A DNA stretch of 64,000 nt from Hyphomicrobiales bacterium. GTDB lineage: Bacteria; Pseudomonadota; Alphaproteobacteria; Rhizobiales; Rhizobiaceae. The notes beneath the pieces were generated by a model. It did not search any database, was not told the origin of the DNA, and was given only the letters and a program-made list of their open reading frames with translations. The translations under genes were made by a program, and so were the position numbers. Positions 27,042 through 35,729 of this stretch are shown here, piece by piece. Location of the stretch: the NCBI GenBank assembly GCA_900469615.1, contig UBYA01000007.1:62001-126000 (forward strand), written 5' to 3'. The number at the start of each line of letters is the position of its first letter. The stretch's first letter is position 1.

Positions 27042-27554
27042 CTACTTGCCGAGCTTGGCTGAAATGGTCGCGCTCGTCACCTTGTCGCCAACCGCAAGGC
27101 CGAGCTTCTTGACGATTCCGCCATTCAGCTCGATGACATAGGCAGCCGGTCCGTCGGAACTGATGATCGCTTCGGAATACGGCATTGCGTTTTCCTGGAT
27201 GTGGGTGACGACACCTTTCCGATCAAGAAAGAGCATGTCGAGCGGAAGCCTGGTGTTCTTCATCCACATCATGACCGGCCGCGATGTGCCGAAATCGAAC
27301 AACATGCCGTGATCGGCCGGCATCCTGTCACGATACATCAGGCCGAATTCCAGCTGAGGCGGCGTCAGCGCCAGCTCCACCGTGAACTTGTGAGTCTGGC
27401 CTTTGGCCGATGCGATGGAGAGCGGCTCCGAATCGAAAGCCATCGACTGCTGCCCTGCCGTTTGCGCCGCAAAGGACGACGGGGCGACGGCCCCAACGAG
27501 AAAAAGCGCCAAGATGGCGCTTTTCAAGAACTTAAGAAACAAATCTCTTTTCAT
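27042..27554 (-). CDS. DUF192 family exported protein
   Basis: A 170-residue exported protein. The signal peptide MKRDLFLKFLKSAILALFLVGAVAPSSFAA is followed by the DUF192 domain: VELALTPPQLEFGLMYRDRMPADHGMLFDFG, VMMWMKNTRLPLDMLFLDRKG and VIELNGGIVKKLGLAVGD. The function of the family is not established. It lies one base after the stop of the double cold-shock gene, so the two are probably co-transcribed and coupled. The ATG at 27554 is chosen because it begins the signal peptide. Confidence 0.9.
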   Translation of the reverse strand: MKRDLFLKFLKSAILALFLVGAVAPSSFAAQTAGQQSMAFDSEPLSIASAKGQTHKFTVELALTPPQLEFGLMYRDRMPADHGMLFDFGTSRPVMMWMKNTRLPLDMLFLDRKGVVTHIQENAMPYSEAIISSDGPAAYVIELNGGIVKKLGLAVGDKVTSATISAKLGK

Positions 27555-27555
27555 G

Positions 27556-28134
27556 TCAGTGTGGCCGCGTAACCGGGCTCGGTGCATCCGGATGAATCTC
27601 CGCCGCCATAAGGCCCTTTTCGCCGGGTCCGAAACGGACCAGCACCACCTGTCCGGGGCGCAGCTCCGCCAGACCGAAGCGCCGGAGCGTTTCCATGTGC
27701 ACGAAAATATCCTCGGTGCCCTCGCCTCGCGTCAGGAAGCCGAAGCCCTTGGTGCGGTTGAACCATTTTACGAGCGCGCGCTCCAGGCCGCTGGTCGCCG
27801 TCACCTGAACATGGGTGCGCACCGGTGGCATCTGCGACGGATGCACTGCCGTCGACTGATCCATGGAGAGGATCTTGAAGGCCTGATAGCCACGCTCCCG
27901 GCGCTGGATCAGCGCAACGATGCGGGTTCCCTCGAGAATCGTCTGATAACCGTCCCGGCGCAGGCACGTCACATGCAGCAGAACGTCCTGCATGCCATTG
28001 TCCGGCACGATAAAACCGAAGCCTTTGGCGACATCGAACCACTTGACGACGCCTGAGATTTCGATGAGCTCGACGGTATCGCCCGACATCTCCTCGAAGT
28101 CGACAATTCCCTTCGATGAAATTCTGTCACCCAT
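27556..28134 (-). CDS. Protein with two cold-shock domains
   Basis: About 192 residues with two CSD nucleic-acid-binding domains. The first contains [27 protein letters not shown]; the second contains [26 protein letters not shown]. Both keep the RNP1-like KGFGF and the RNP2-like D-x-x-x-H-V segments, although the first has VLLHV instead of VFVHV. A linker of about 45 residues joins them. The ATG at 28134 has AGG nearby; a GTG at 28161 is also in frame. A double-CSD architecture is common in Alphaproteobacteria. It probably binds single-stranded RNA or DNA. Confidence 0.9.
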   Translation of the reverse strand: MGDRISSKGIVDFEEMSGDTVELIEISGVVKWFDVAKGFGFIVPDNGMQDVLLHVTCLRRDGYQTILEGTRIVALIQRRERGYQAFKILSMDQSTAVHPSQMPPVRTHVQVTATSGLERALVKWFNRTKGFGFLTRGEGTEDIFVHMETLRRFGLAELRPGQVVLVRFGPGEKGLMAAEIHPDAPSPVTRPH

Positions 28135-28330
28135 CCTAGCCAGCCCTCGATTACGCGTCACACTGTTACGGTTAACTGATTCCCTGATATCAAGATTAAC
28201 ATCTTGGTAACGGAAAAGCGCAAGTCCTAGTTTTCGTTTATTCCCACCCTAGATTACCGCTCCAAGGCTTGCGCGAAGCTGGTGCTTCGTTCGAAGATCC
28301 GGCGCGCTCAACTTTAAGAGAGGAAATAGA

Positions 28331-28771
28331 ATGCGTTATCTCCATACGATGGTTCGTGTCACTGATCTCGACGCCTCGTTGCATTTTTATAGCACTTTGT
28401 TCGGCCTTACTGAAACCCGCCGCTACGAAAACGAGAAAGGTCGCTTCACGCTCGTTTTCCTTGCAGCCGACGAGGATGCAGAATCATCCCGCAGCAATGG
28501 CGCGCCCAGCCTGGAACTGACCTACAACTGGGACCCGGAGGAATACACCGGAGGACGCAATTTCGGCCACCTCGCCTATGAAGTCGACGACATCTATGCA
28601 ACCTGCCGGCATCTGATGGACAACGGCATCACCATCAATCGCCCGCCGCGCGACGGTCATATGGCTTTCGTGCGCTCTCCGGACGGAATTTCCATCGAAA
28701 TCCTGCAGAAGGGCGCCAATCTTCCGTCCGCCGAGCCTTGGGCCTCGATGCCTAATACCGGCTCCTGGTAA
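28331..28771 (+). CDS. gloA: Lactoylglutathione lyase (glyoxalase I)
   Basis: Converts the methylglyoxal-glutathione hemithioacetal to S-lactoylglutathione; metal dependent, cytoplasmic. The 146-residue protein starts MRYLHTMVRVTDLDASLHFY, with His5 as first metal ligand. SLELTYNWDPEEYTGG carries the Glu ligand, FGHLAYEVDDIYATC the second His, and ISIEILQKG the last Glu. The pattern matches the GloA type well. AGAGGAAA precedes the ATG. Confidence 0.94.
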   Translation: MRYLHTMVRVTDLDASLHFYSTLFGLTETRRYENEKGRFTLVFLAADEDAESSRSNGAPSLELTYNWDPEEYTGGRNFGHLAYEVDDIYATCRHLMDNGITINRPPRDGHMAFVRSPDGISIEILQKGANLPSAEPWASMPNTGSW

Positions 28772-28975
28772 GGCGCAAGCTTTCGCGAGGCTTACGGCAC
28801 GCGCGGAGCGATCCGTTTCGCGCTTGCCGCCCATGCCTGTCCTCCGGCATGCTTGGACGATTCGAAGCATCATGCATCGGATATCGCGCAGTTTCCGTTT
28901 CCAGTCGGCGCGTGCGGTATCGTCGTCCCTCGCAGGAGGCCGTTCCGATGCAGACCTTTTTGCAGGGAACGTCCC

Positions 28976-29770
28976 ATGTGCGACCAACAGATTTTATACG
29001 GCGGGAAGAAGCTCGCAAGCATTATTGCCGCCATCGGCGCATTTGTGATGATCGCGGGCTGCGCGACCACGGCCAAACAGCCGGAAGAAACATCGCAAGC
29101 CGCTCCCGCCGCACAGCCGACAGCCGCCGAACAACTGGCCGCCGACATGAACAGCAAGGCCGACGCCCGACGGCGCAAAGCCGATGGCGCCTATCGCGAC
29201 CCGTTGGTGCACAGCGTCAACGGCAGCCGCCAGCAAATCGTCGCCCAGCAGAATCAGGCGCTCTATCCAGGCCCCGCGGCAGCTCCCGCAGATGGACAGA
29301 CCGGCATAGCCGGCCTGGTGACGCAGCCGACCGCCGTCAACGCGAACAGAAGCAGTATCTTTGCCGCTCCGCCGCCTATCGCCGTCAATCCGGACGGGAC
29401 GCTGGCCAGGAACCAGCCCGACGGCAGCCAGGCGATCACGCCGATGATGCGCAGCGTCTACAGCGTGCCGCCGGCCGCCATGCAGGCCATGGCGCCGCAG
29501 GCGACGGATGCCGCCGCTGTGCCGAACGGCCGAACCTCGGCCGACGTTCTGCCGCCACCCGTCATCCGCAACGCAACCACGCCGGCAACCAATTCGAGCC
29601 AGCCAATCGCCCAGGCAGCGCCTTCGGGTGTCACGGCCTCACCGAACCCGAACGTCCGTGAACTGAACAGCAGACAGGCGGCGATCCTGGCGCAGTTCGT
29701 CGCATCGAAGAACCAGCCTCAGAACGGCAAGCTGCTGGTGCAGCCCGTGCAGGGCACAGGCAGCCGCTAA
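28976..29770 (+). CDS. Hypothetical lipoprotein, Ala/Pro/Gln-rich
   Basis: About 264 residues. The N-terminus MCDQQILYGGKKLASIIAAIGAFVMIAGCATT ends in a lipobox I-A-G-C, so membrane anchoring is expected. The rest is low-complexity, rich in Ala, Pro, Gln and Asn, with a DARRRKADGAYRDPLVHSVNGSRQ stretch that looks the most conserved. AGGGAACG lies before the ATG at 28976; the frame is open from 28853. I do not recognise a domain. Probably an envelope protein of unknown role. Confidence 0.7.
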   Translation: MCDQQILYGGKKLASIIAAIGAFVMIAGCATTAKQPEETSQAAPAAQPTAAEQLAADMNSKADARRRKADGAYRDPLVHSVNGSRQQIVAQQNQALYPGPAAAPADGQTGIAGLVTQPTAVNANRSSIFAAPPPIAVNPDGTLARNQPDGSQAITPMMRSVYSVPPAAMQAMAPQATDAAAVPNGRTSADVLPPPVIRNATTPATNSSQPIAQAAPSGVTASPNPNVRELNSRQAAILAQFVASKNQPQNGKLLVQPVQGTGSR

Positions 29771-29893
29771 ACAGCCCGCGTTTGCGGGAAATCTTCGGTG
29801 TCGCCGGCAAGAGCCTGTTAAGGCTCACTTATTCACGACCGGCGGCAGTTTGGTCCGTCTGTCATTTTTTCTACAAAAAAGTAAAATTGCCGC

Positions 29894-29922
29894 TTGCGGG
29901 AATGAAATCACCCCGCTATAAG
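29894..29922 (+). promoter_or_regulatory. Promoter of the first tRNA-Glu
   Basis: TTGCGG, 17 bases, TATAAG, ending 21 bases before the tRNA. The same -35/-10 arrangement, with GAATGAAA directly after the -35, recurs before the third tRNA-Glu. Confidence 0.8.
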
Positions 29923-29943
29923 CGCGCCACACAACAGCTGAAC

Positions 29944-30018
29944 GCGCCCTTCGTCTATCGGTTAGGACGACAGATTTTCATTCTGTAAAGAGGGGTTCGA
30001 CTCCCCTAGGGCGTGCCA
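29944..30018 (+). tRNA. tRNA-Glu (anticodon TTC)
   Basis: A 75-base gene with CCA encoded. Acceptor GCGCCCT/AGGGCGT (G-U at the first pair), anticodon stem ACAGA/TCTGT, loop TTTTCAT giving TTC. Identical to the copy at 30308. Confidence 0.96.
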
Positions 30019-30060
30019 CTGTTGTCTCTCTCCCGCTTCGTGAATTCATTGTGCTACCGC

Positions 30061-30089
30061 TTGCGGATATAATAGGTTATTCCTATCTA
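30061..30089 (+). promoter_or_regulatory. Promoter of the second tRNA-Glu
   Basis: TTGCGG, 17 bases, TATCTA. The -35 matches the other two tRNA-Glu promoters, and the -10 is weaker. Confidence 0.6.
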
Positions 30090-30102
30090 GGTCGTGCGGC
30101 AT

Positions 30103-30177
30103 GCGCCCTTCGTCTATCGGTTAGGACGACAGATTCTCATTCTGTAAAGAGGGGTTCGACTCCCCTAGGGCGTACCA
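30103..30177 (+). tRNA. tRNA-Glu (anticodon CTC)
   Basis: Same body as its neighbours except the anticodon loop TTCTCAT, giving CTC, and discriminator A instead of G. It reads GAG directly. CCA is encoded. Confidence 0.95.
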
Positions 30178-30265
30178 GATCGCGATGACTTGAGGTTTTC
30201 CACAATCGCCTCGAAAAATCTTCGTCTAGTCATGGATTTTTCTGGGATTTTCCTCGATTTTCCGC

Positions 30266-30294
30266 TTGCGGGAATGAAAGGTGCTGACTATAAG
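30266..30294 (+). promoter_or_regulatory. Promoter of the third tRNA-Glu
   Basis: TTGCGG, 17 bases beginning GAATGAAA, TATAAG: a near copy of the promoter at 29894. Confidence 0.8.
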
Positions 30295-30307
30295 GGCGCC
30301 ACAGCAC

Positions 30308-30382
30308 GCGCCCTTCGTCTATCGGTTAGGACGACAGATTTTCATTCTGTAAAGAGGGGTTCGACTCCCCTAGGGCGTGCCA
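30308..30382 (+). tRNA. tRNA-Glu (anticodon TTC)
   Basis: Identical over 75 bases to the tRNA at 29944, with its own promoter. A small hairpin (GCTTTGC-AAAA-GCAAAGC, 30412-30429) without a T-run lies between it and the converging recJ. Confidence 0.96.
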
Positions 30383-30442
30383 CTGCCTCTCCCCTCGATA
30401 TCATTGATTTCGCTTTGCAAAAGCAAAGCATCCTACAGGTTT

Positions 30443-32248
30443 TCAGAGAGCCTTCGCCGCGTCCGTGACGCGAAGCTGCACGCGCCTGTTTCCCTGCCAA
30501 TGATCAGCACCGAGCGTGCCGGCGACATGGAGCTGCGCGCCGCGGGAGGACATCAGCAGCTCGCCCAGCGGCGTCTCCGCCGCGCGGAAGGCGATGCCAT
30601 CCACCCGGCCGCCATCCTGCGCCTCCAGAGTGATCTTGATATGCGACTGGCCGACAAGGCGCGAATCGCGCAACCTGTGGCTCGGTAGAGCAAAGACGGG
30701 CTGCGGATGGCCCGAACCATAGGGACCAGCCGTCTCGAGCCTGTCGATGAGCTCGACAGTCGCGCCGCTCGCGCCGAGTGCCCCGTCGATCTTCAGCGTC
30801 TCGTTGGCGACCAGACCGGGCACCTGCTTTTCCGCTTTTTCCGTGAAGAATGCGCGCAGCTTCCCGAGATTACCTCGTTCCACCGTCAAGCCGGCCGCCA
30901 TGGCATGACCGCCGCCCTTGACCAGCAGACCGGCATCGACGGCCGCACGAACCATGCGCCCCATGTCGAAACCATTGATGGAACGACCGGAGCCGGTGCC
31001 TTTTCCCGTTGGATCGAAGGCAATGGCGAAGGCCGGCCGGCGGAACTTGTCCTTGAGGCGCGAGGCTATCAGGCCGACGATTCCCGGATGCCAGCTCTCC
31101 CGCGCGGTGACGATGACGGAAGCGCCATCGCCATTGCCGTACTCCGCCAGCGCTTCGGCTTCCGCCTCCTGCAGCATGGCGGCCTCCATGACCTGCCTTT
31201 CACGGTTGAGTTCGTCCAGCTTCGCGGCGATCGTTTCGGCCTCGCCTGCATCCTCCAGCGTCAGCAGGCGCGCGCCGAGCGCGGCATCGCCGATGCGGCC
31301 GCCGGCATTGATGCGCGGGCCGATCAGGAAACCGAAATGATAGGGCGTGACCGGACCGCCGAGGCCCGCCTTGCGAAACAGCGCCGCAAGCCCGGGATTG
31401 CCCTGATGGCGCGCCGCAATCAGCCCCTTGACGACATAGGCGCGGTTCAAGCCCTTCAGCGGCACGACATCGCAGACGGTTGCCAGCGCGACGATGTCGA
31501 GCCAGGCAAGCAGGTCGATGGACCGCACGCGGGAATCTCCGGCCTCGCGCAGCATCCGTAGGGCCGCAACCAGAACCATGAAGACGACGCCCGCGGCGCA
31601 AAGGTGCCCCTGCCCCGAGAGATCGTCCTCACGATTCGGATTGACCAACGCATGGCATGGCGGCAGCTCTTGCGCCACCTGATGGTGGTCGATGACGACG
31701 ACGTCGATATTGCGCGCCTTCGCCACTTCCAGCGACTCGAAGCTGGTCGAGCCGCAATCGACCGTCACGATCAAGGTCGCGCCGTTGTCGATGAGCTGGC
31801 CGATGGCGGTGGGATTGGGGCCATAGCCTTCGAAGATGCGATCGGGAATGTAGATGCTGGCGGGAACGCCGAAATGCGTCAGGAAGCGATAAAGCAGCGC
31901 CGAGGAGGCCGCGCCGTCGACGTCGTAATCGCCGAAGATCGCAACCGTCTCGCCTTTCCTGATCGCATGCAGGAGGCGCCGGGCAGCCTTTTCGCAATCG
32001 GTCAGCAGATGGGGGTCCGGCATCAGGCCGCGGATGGTCGGATCGAGGAAGGCCATGGCCTCGTCCTGCCCGACGCCTCGCCCGGCAAGCACGCGGGCAA
32101 TCAGCTCCGGCAGGCCGTGCGTCTGCGCAATGGCGAGCGCCCTGTTCTGGCCGGCCTGATCCAGCCGGGACACCCAGCGATTGCCGGAAACCGAGCGCTC
32201 GACGCCCAGAAACGCCCGCTGAACTGGATCGACCGGTTGCTCCACCAT
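30443..32248 (-). CDS. recJ: Single-stranded-DNA-specific exonuclease RecJ
   Basis: 5'-3' ssDNA exonuclease in recombinational and mismatch repair, 601 residues. DHH-family motifs are intact: I-F-G-D-Y-D-V-D-G-A-A-S-S-A (motif I), TVDCGS (motif II), VIDHHQ (motif III, DHH) and LCAAGVVFMV. The DHHA1 domain contains VKGGGHAMAAGLTV, followed by the C-terminal OB-fold. It is immediately downstream of hom on the same strand (53-base gap), so possibly co-transcribed. Confidence 0.96.
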   Translation of the reverse strand: MVEQPVDPVQRAFLGVERSVSGNRWVSRLDQAGQNRALAIAQTHGLPELIARVLAGRGVGQDEAMAFLDPTIRGLMPDPHLLTDCEKAARRLLHAIRKGETVAIFGDYDVDGAASSALLYRFLTHFGVPASIYIPDRIFEGYGPNPTAIGQLIDNGATLIVTVDCGSTSFESLEVAKARNIDVVVIDHHQVAQELPPCHALVNPNREDDLSGQGHLCAAGVVFMVLVAALRMLREAGDSRVRSIDLLAWLDIVALATVCDVVPLKGLNRAYVVKGLIAARHQGNPGLAALFRKAGLGGPVTPYHFGFLIGPRINAGGRIGDAALGARLLTLEDAGEAETIAAKLDELNRERQVMEAAMLQEAEAEALAEYGNGDGASVIVTARESWHPGIVGLIASRLKDKFRRPAFAIAFDPTGKGTGSGRSINGFDMGRMVRAAVDAGLLVKGGGHAMAAGLTVERGNLGKLRAFFTEKAEKQVPGLVANETLKIDGALGASGATVELIDRLETAGPYGSGHPQPVFALPSHRLRDSRLVGQSHIKITLEAQDGGRVDGIAFRAAETPLGELLMSSRGAQLHVAGTLGADHWQGNRRVQLRVTDAAKAL

Positions 32249-32301
32249 CTCTCCCGGAATTTGCGGGCGGCGTCTCTGCGAGATACGCCGCCGCTGTCAG
32301 A

Positions 32302-33621
32302 TTACTCTTTCGGCCGCTCGATGCGGATGACCTGCGGTTCGCCGACGAGATAGCCCTCGTTCTTGATGGAGGCAACCGCCCTGCGCACCGAATCCTCTGT
32401 GGTCGCGTGGGTGACGAGGATGATCGTCTGGTGATCGGAAGGTGCCAGATGCTGCTTCGAGCGCTGGACGATCGATTCGAGCGAAATATGGTTTTCCGCC
32501 ATGCGGGTCGCGACGCTTGCGAAGACGCCTGTGCGATCGAGCACCGTCAGGCGGATGAAATAGCCGCCTTCGTGGCTCTGCATCTGCGCCTTGCGATAGG
32601 GCTCGAGCGCCTTGGCCGGATGACCGAGCACCGGCACGCGCTGCTCGCCCGGGCGGCTCTTGGCGATATCGGCAATATCGCCGAGTACGGACGAGGCCGT
32701 TGCATTGCCGCCGGCACCGGGGCCGACCATCAGCAGTTCACCGAGAATGTCGGATTCGATAGCAACGGCATTGGTGACGCCATCGACCTGGGCAATGACC
32801 GAATCGAGCGGCACCATCGTCGGGTGCACGCGCTGCTCGATGCCGGTCTCGGTGCGCTGGGCAACGCCGAGCAACTTGATGCGGTAGCCGAGATCGGCCG
32901 CAGCGCGGATATCCTCGATGGAGACGTTGGTGATGCCCTCGAGATAGATGTCGTCGGCCGCGATGCGGTTGCCGAAGGCAAGCGTCGTCAGAATGGCGAG
33001 CTTGTGGGCGGTATCGTTGCCCTCGATGTCGAAAGCCGGATCGGCTTCGGCGTAACCGAGCCGTTGCGCTTCCTTCAGGCAATCGGCGAAGGACAGGCCC
33101 TCCTTCTCCATCCGGGTCAGGATGTAGTTGCAGGTGCCGTTCATGATGCCGTAGACGCGCGAGATCGTATTGCCGGTCAGGGATTCGCGCAGCGCCTTGA
33201 TGACCGGAATACCTCCCGCGACGGCTGCTTCGAAATTCAGCAGCACGCCCTTCTCTTCGGCGATCTGCGCCAGTTCGACACCGTGATAGGCAAGCAGCGC
33301 CTTGTTGGCGGTGACGACATGCAGGCCGCGAGCTAGAGCCGCGCGCACGGCAGCGTTGGCAGCACCCTCGGAGCCGCCGATCAACTCGACAAAAACGTCG
33401 ATATCGGCCTTCTGCGCCAGATCGACCGGGCCGCCGAACCATTCGATGCCTGTCAGATCGATGCCGCGATCCCGCGTGCGATCGCGCGCGGTGACGGCGA
33501 CGATCTTGACGGGACGACCGCAGGTAACGGCAAGCTCGTTAGCGCGGCTCTGGATAATGCGGACGAGCGAGGCACCAACGGTGCCCAAGCCCGCAATGCC
33601 GATTTTGAGGGCATCTGCCAT
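32302..33621 (-). CDS. hom: Homoserine dehydrogenase
   Basis: Reduces aspartate semialdehyde to homoserine for threonine and methionine synthesis. The 439-residue protein has the N-terminal NAD(P) motif IGIAGLGTVGASLVRI, the catalytic block FNM-like region TNVSIEDI, the substrate motif GIMNGTCNYILTRME with D-P-A-F-D-I-E-G-N-D-T-A-H-K downstream, and a C-terminal ACT domain (GYFIRLTVLDRTGVFASVATRMAE) for threonine feedback. It follows the AlaC-type aminotransferase on the same strand; a hairpin lies in the 57-base spacer. Confidence 0.96.
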   Translation of the reverse strand: MADALKIGIAGLGTVGASLVRIIQSRANELAVTCGRPVKIVAVTARDRTRDRGIDLTGIEWFGGPVDLAQKADIDVFVELIGGSEGAANAAVRAALARGLHVVTANKALLAYHGVELAQIAEEKGVLLNFEAAVAGGIPVIKALRESLTGNTISRVYGIMNGTCNYILTRMEKEGLSFADCLKEAQRLGYAEADPAFDIEGNDTAHKLAILTTLAFGNRIAADDIYLEGITNVSIEDIRAAADLGYRIKLLGVAQRTETGIEQRVHPTMVPLDSVIAQVDGVTNAVAIESDILGELLMVGPGAGGNATASSVLGDIADIAKSRPGEQRVPVLGHPAKALEPYRKAQMQSHEGGYFIRLTVLDRTGVFASVATRMAENHISLESIVQRSKQHLAPSDHQTIILVTHATTEDSVRRAVASIKNEGYLVGEPQVIRIERPKE

Positions 33622-33648
33622 GGAAAATTCCTGATCAGTATTGGGGAC

Positions 33649-33670
33649 GGCAGCCGCGACGGCGGCTGCC
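33649..33670 (-). promoter_or_regulatory. Hairpin between aminotransferase and hom genes
   Basis: Perfect 9-base GC-rich stem GGCAGCCGC/GCGGCTGCC with a four-base loop, no T-run on either side. It may separate expression of the two genes. Confidence 0.5.
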
Positions 33671-33678
33671 GCGCGACG

Positions 33679-34911
33679 TTATGAACGGTGAGCGTTCAGC
33701 GAAATGACATTGTGCATCGTCTCGTCCGCGGTCGAGAGGAAGCGCTTCAGATTGCGCGCGGCCTGGCGGATGCGATGCTCGTTTTCGACAAGCGCAATGC
33801 GGACGTAGTCGTCACCCTGCTCTCCGAAGCCGATGCCGGGAGCGACGGCGATGTCGGCTTTCTCGACCAGAAGCTTGGAAAACTCCAGCGAACCCAGATG
33901 ACGGAACTTTTCCGGGATCTTCGCCCAGGCGAACATCGTCGCGGCCGGCGGCGGCACCTCGAAGCCGGCCTTGCCGAAGCTGTCGACCAGAACGTCGCGG
34001 CGGCGCTTGTAGATATTGCGCACTTCGGCGATGTCGGAACCGTCGCCGTTCAGCGCATGCGTCGCGGCCACCTGGATCGGCGTGAAGGCGCCGTAATCGA
34101 GATAGGACTTCACGCGCGTCAAGGCTGCGATCAGCCGCTCGTTGCCGACGGCAAAGCCCATGCGCCAGCCGGGCATGGAGAAGGTCTTCGACATCGAGGT
34201 GAATTCGACCGTCACGTCCATCGCGCCCGGAACTTCCAGCACCGACGGCGGCGGCGCATCGTCGAAGTAGATTTCCGAATAGGCCAGATCCGAAAGCACG
34301 ATGATGTCGTGCTTTTTGGCAAAGGCGATGACTTCCTTGTAGAAATCCAGCGTCGCAACGTAGGCCGTCGGGTTCGACGGATAGTTCAGGATCAGCGCCA
34401 GCGGCTTCGGAATCGAATGGCGCACCGCCCGCTCCAGCGGCGGGAAGAAGCTGTCGTCCGGCTCGACCGACATCGAGCGGATGACGCCGCCGGCCATCAG
34501 GAAGCCGAAGGCATGGATCGGATAGGTCGGGTTCGGGCAGAGGATGACGTCGCCGGGCGCGGTGATCGCTTGCGCCATGTTGGCGAAGCCTTCCTTGGAG
34601 CCGAGGGTGGCGACCACTTGCGTATCCGGGTTGAGCTTCACGCCGAAACGGCGTGCGTAATAGGCGGCCTGGGCGCGGCGCAGGCCCGGAATGCCCTTGG
34701 AGGATGAATAGCGATGCGTGCGCGGGTCCTGAACCACTTCGCACAGCTTGTCGACGATCGCCTTGGGGGTCGGAAGATCGGGGTTGCCCATGCCGAGGTC
34801 GATAATGTCCGCCCCGCCCGCTCGCGCGCTCGCTTTCAAACGATTGACCTGTTCGAAAACGTAGGGCGGCAAACGCCGGACTTTATGAAACTCTTCCATT
34901 TCTTTCCCCAT
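33679..34911 (-). CDS. AlaC-type PLP aminotransferase (LL-diaminopimelate aminotransferase-like)
   Basis: Class I/II aminotransferase, 410 residues. ADIIDLGMGNPDLPTP, NPTYPIHAFGF and LILNYPSNPTAYVA are typical of the AlaC/DapL branch. The Schiff-base Lys is in TSMSKTFSMPGWRMGFAVGN. The C-terminal ALVENEHRIRQAARNLKRFL is standard. AlaC makes alanine from pyruvate and glutamate; distinguishing this from DapL needs phylogeny. Starts at 34911 or 34899 (MEEFHKVRRLP) are both possible. Upstream of hom, so amino-acid synthesis is the shared theme. Confidence 0.9.
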   Translation of the reverse strand: MGKEMEEFHKVRRLPPYVFEQVNRLKASARAGGADIIDLGMGNPDLPTPKAIVDKLCEVVQDPRTHRYSSSKGIPGLRRAQAAYYARRFGVKLNPDTQVVATLGSKEGFANMAQAITAPGDVILCPNPTYPIHAFGFLMAGGVIRSMSVEPDDSFFPPLERAVRHSIPKPLALILNYPSNPTAYVATLDFYKEVIAFAKKHDIIVLSDLAYSEIYFDDAPPPSVLEVPGAMDVTVEFTSMSKTFSMPGWRMGFAVGNERLIAALTRVKSYLDYGAFTPIQVAATHALNGDGSDIAEVRNIYKRRRDVLVDSFGKAGFEVPPPAATMFAWAKIPEKFRHLGSLEFSKLLVEKADIAVAPGIGFGEQGDDYVRIALVENEHRIRQAARNLKRFLSTADETMHNVISLNAHRS

Positions 34912-35120
34912 GGGACAGCGGCCCTCAAAACCGCACTGAAGTTCGTTGATCTCCCGGCCAGCCGCGATACGAACTTGGGACTCGCGGCGCCGCAGCCATG
35001 TTGACTCGAAAGATTAGGTGAATCTTGGGCGGCCATGCATGCAAAGTGCAATTCGCCGGCCAGACACATCCAAATTCGGCTATCCGAACGCTTTGCGTCC
35101 AAATCGCCTGAAACGCAAGG

Positions 35121-35570
35121 CTAATTCTGCGCCGGGGCCGGCTGGGCACCCTGCTGCTGGATTTCCTGCAGCGTATCCTGGCCATGATCGGCTGCCAGCT
35201 TGCGCATCTCGGCGACGCGCTTCTGATATTCGGCTTCCGAGATCGCGCCGGACTTGCGCTGCGATCCAAGCGCCGTCAGCTGCTTGACCATGTCGCCGGC
35301 CTGCTGATCGTTGATCTGCACGTTTGCAGCCGTCGGCGGCGCGTTGAAGGAAGGATAACCGTCCTTGTAATGCTGCTGCGTGCTGGTTTCCTCGATCTGG
35401 CTGCCCTTTGCAGGCTTTACGATCACCGCCTGAGGCGACTGTTTGCGCTTGGCGTAGGCCGCCTTTTCCTCAGGCGTGGAGCAGCCCGCGAGCGTCAACG
35501 CGAGAATCCCGCACATTGCACCGCAGAGTACGGAATACCGGTTCAGTCTTGCTACCATGCCGCTGCCCAT
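35121..35570 (-). CDS. Lipoprotein with C-terminal SHOCT-like region
   Basis: About 149 residues. A signal sequence with lipobox (MCGILALTLAGCS) indicates a lipid-anchored protein. The C-terminal part MVKQLTALGSQRKSGAISEAEYQKRVAEMRKLA resembles the short SHOCT motif that occurs at protein ends. AGGAAG stands upstream of the ATG at 35570, with a second in-frame ATG four codons later. No function can be assigned. It is divergent from phaC. Confidence 0.72.
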   Translation of the reverse strand: MGSGMVARLNRYSVLCGAMCGILALTLAGCSTPEEKAAYAKRKQSPQAVIVKPAKGSQIEETSTQQHYKDGYPSFNAPPTAANVQINDQQAGDMVKQLTALGSQRKSGAISEAEYQKRVAEMRKLAADHGQDTLQEIQQQGAQPAPAQN

Positions 35571-35729
35571 AATTGTCTTCCTGCGCTGTTCCTTGCTGTG
35601 GGTTGCGACTGTTAAATTTGTCGCAGCAGCAAAGCAAGAGCAGGGTTGCGTTTCATTCGACTTGTATTCCTTTTCCCGCAGGATGTACAAATAGAAAACA
35701 AGACATAGCTGCCGCCGGGAGGATGATGC

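Noticed and set aside
29894-30382. CRISPR-like regular repeats
   Set aside because: The repeated units are complete tRNA genes with promoters; spacers and repeats are not of CRISPR size.
29944-30382. tRNA-Glu cluster as an island attachment site
   Set aside because: No integrase or tRNA-fragment repeat lies nearby; flanking genes are core chromosome.
30412-30429. Terminator between tRNA-Glu and recJ
   Set aside because: A 7-base stem exists, but neither side has a T-run; too weak to call.
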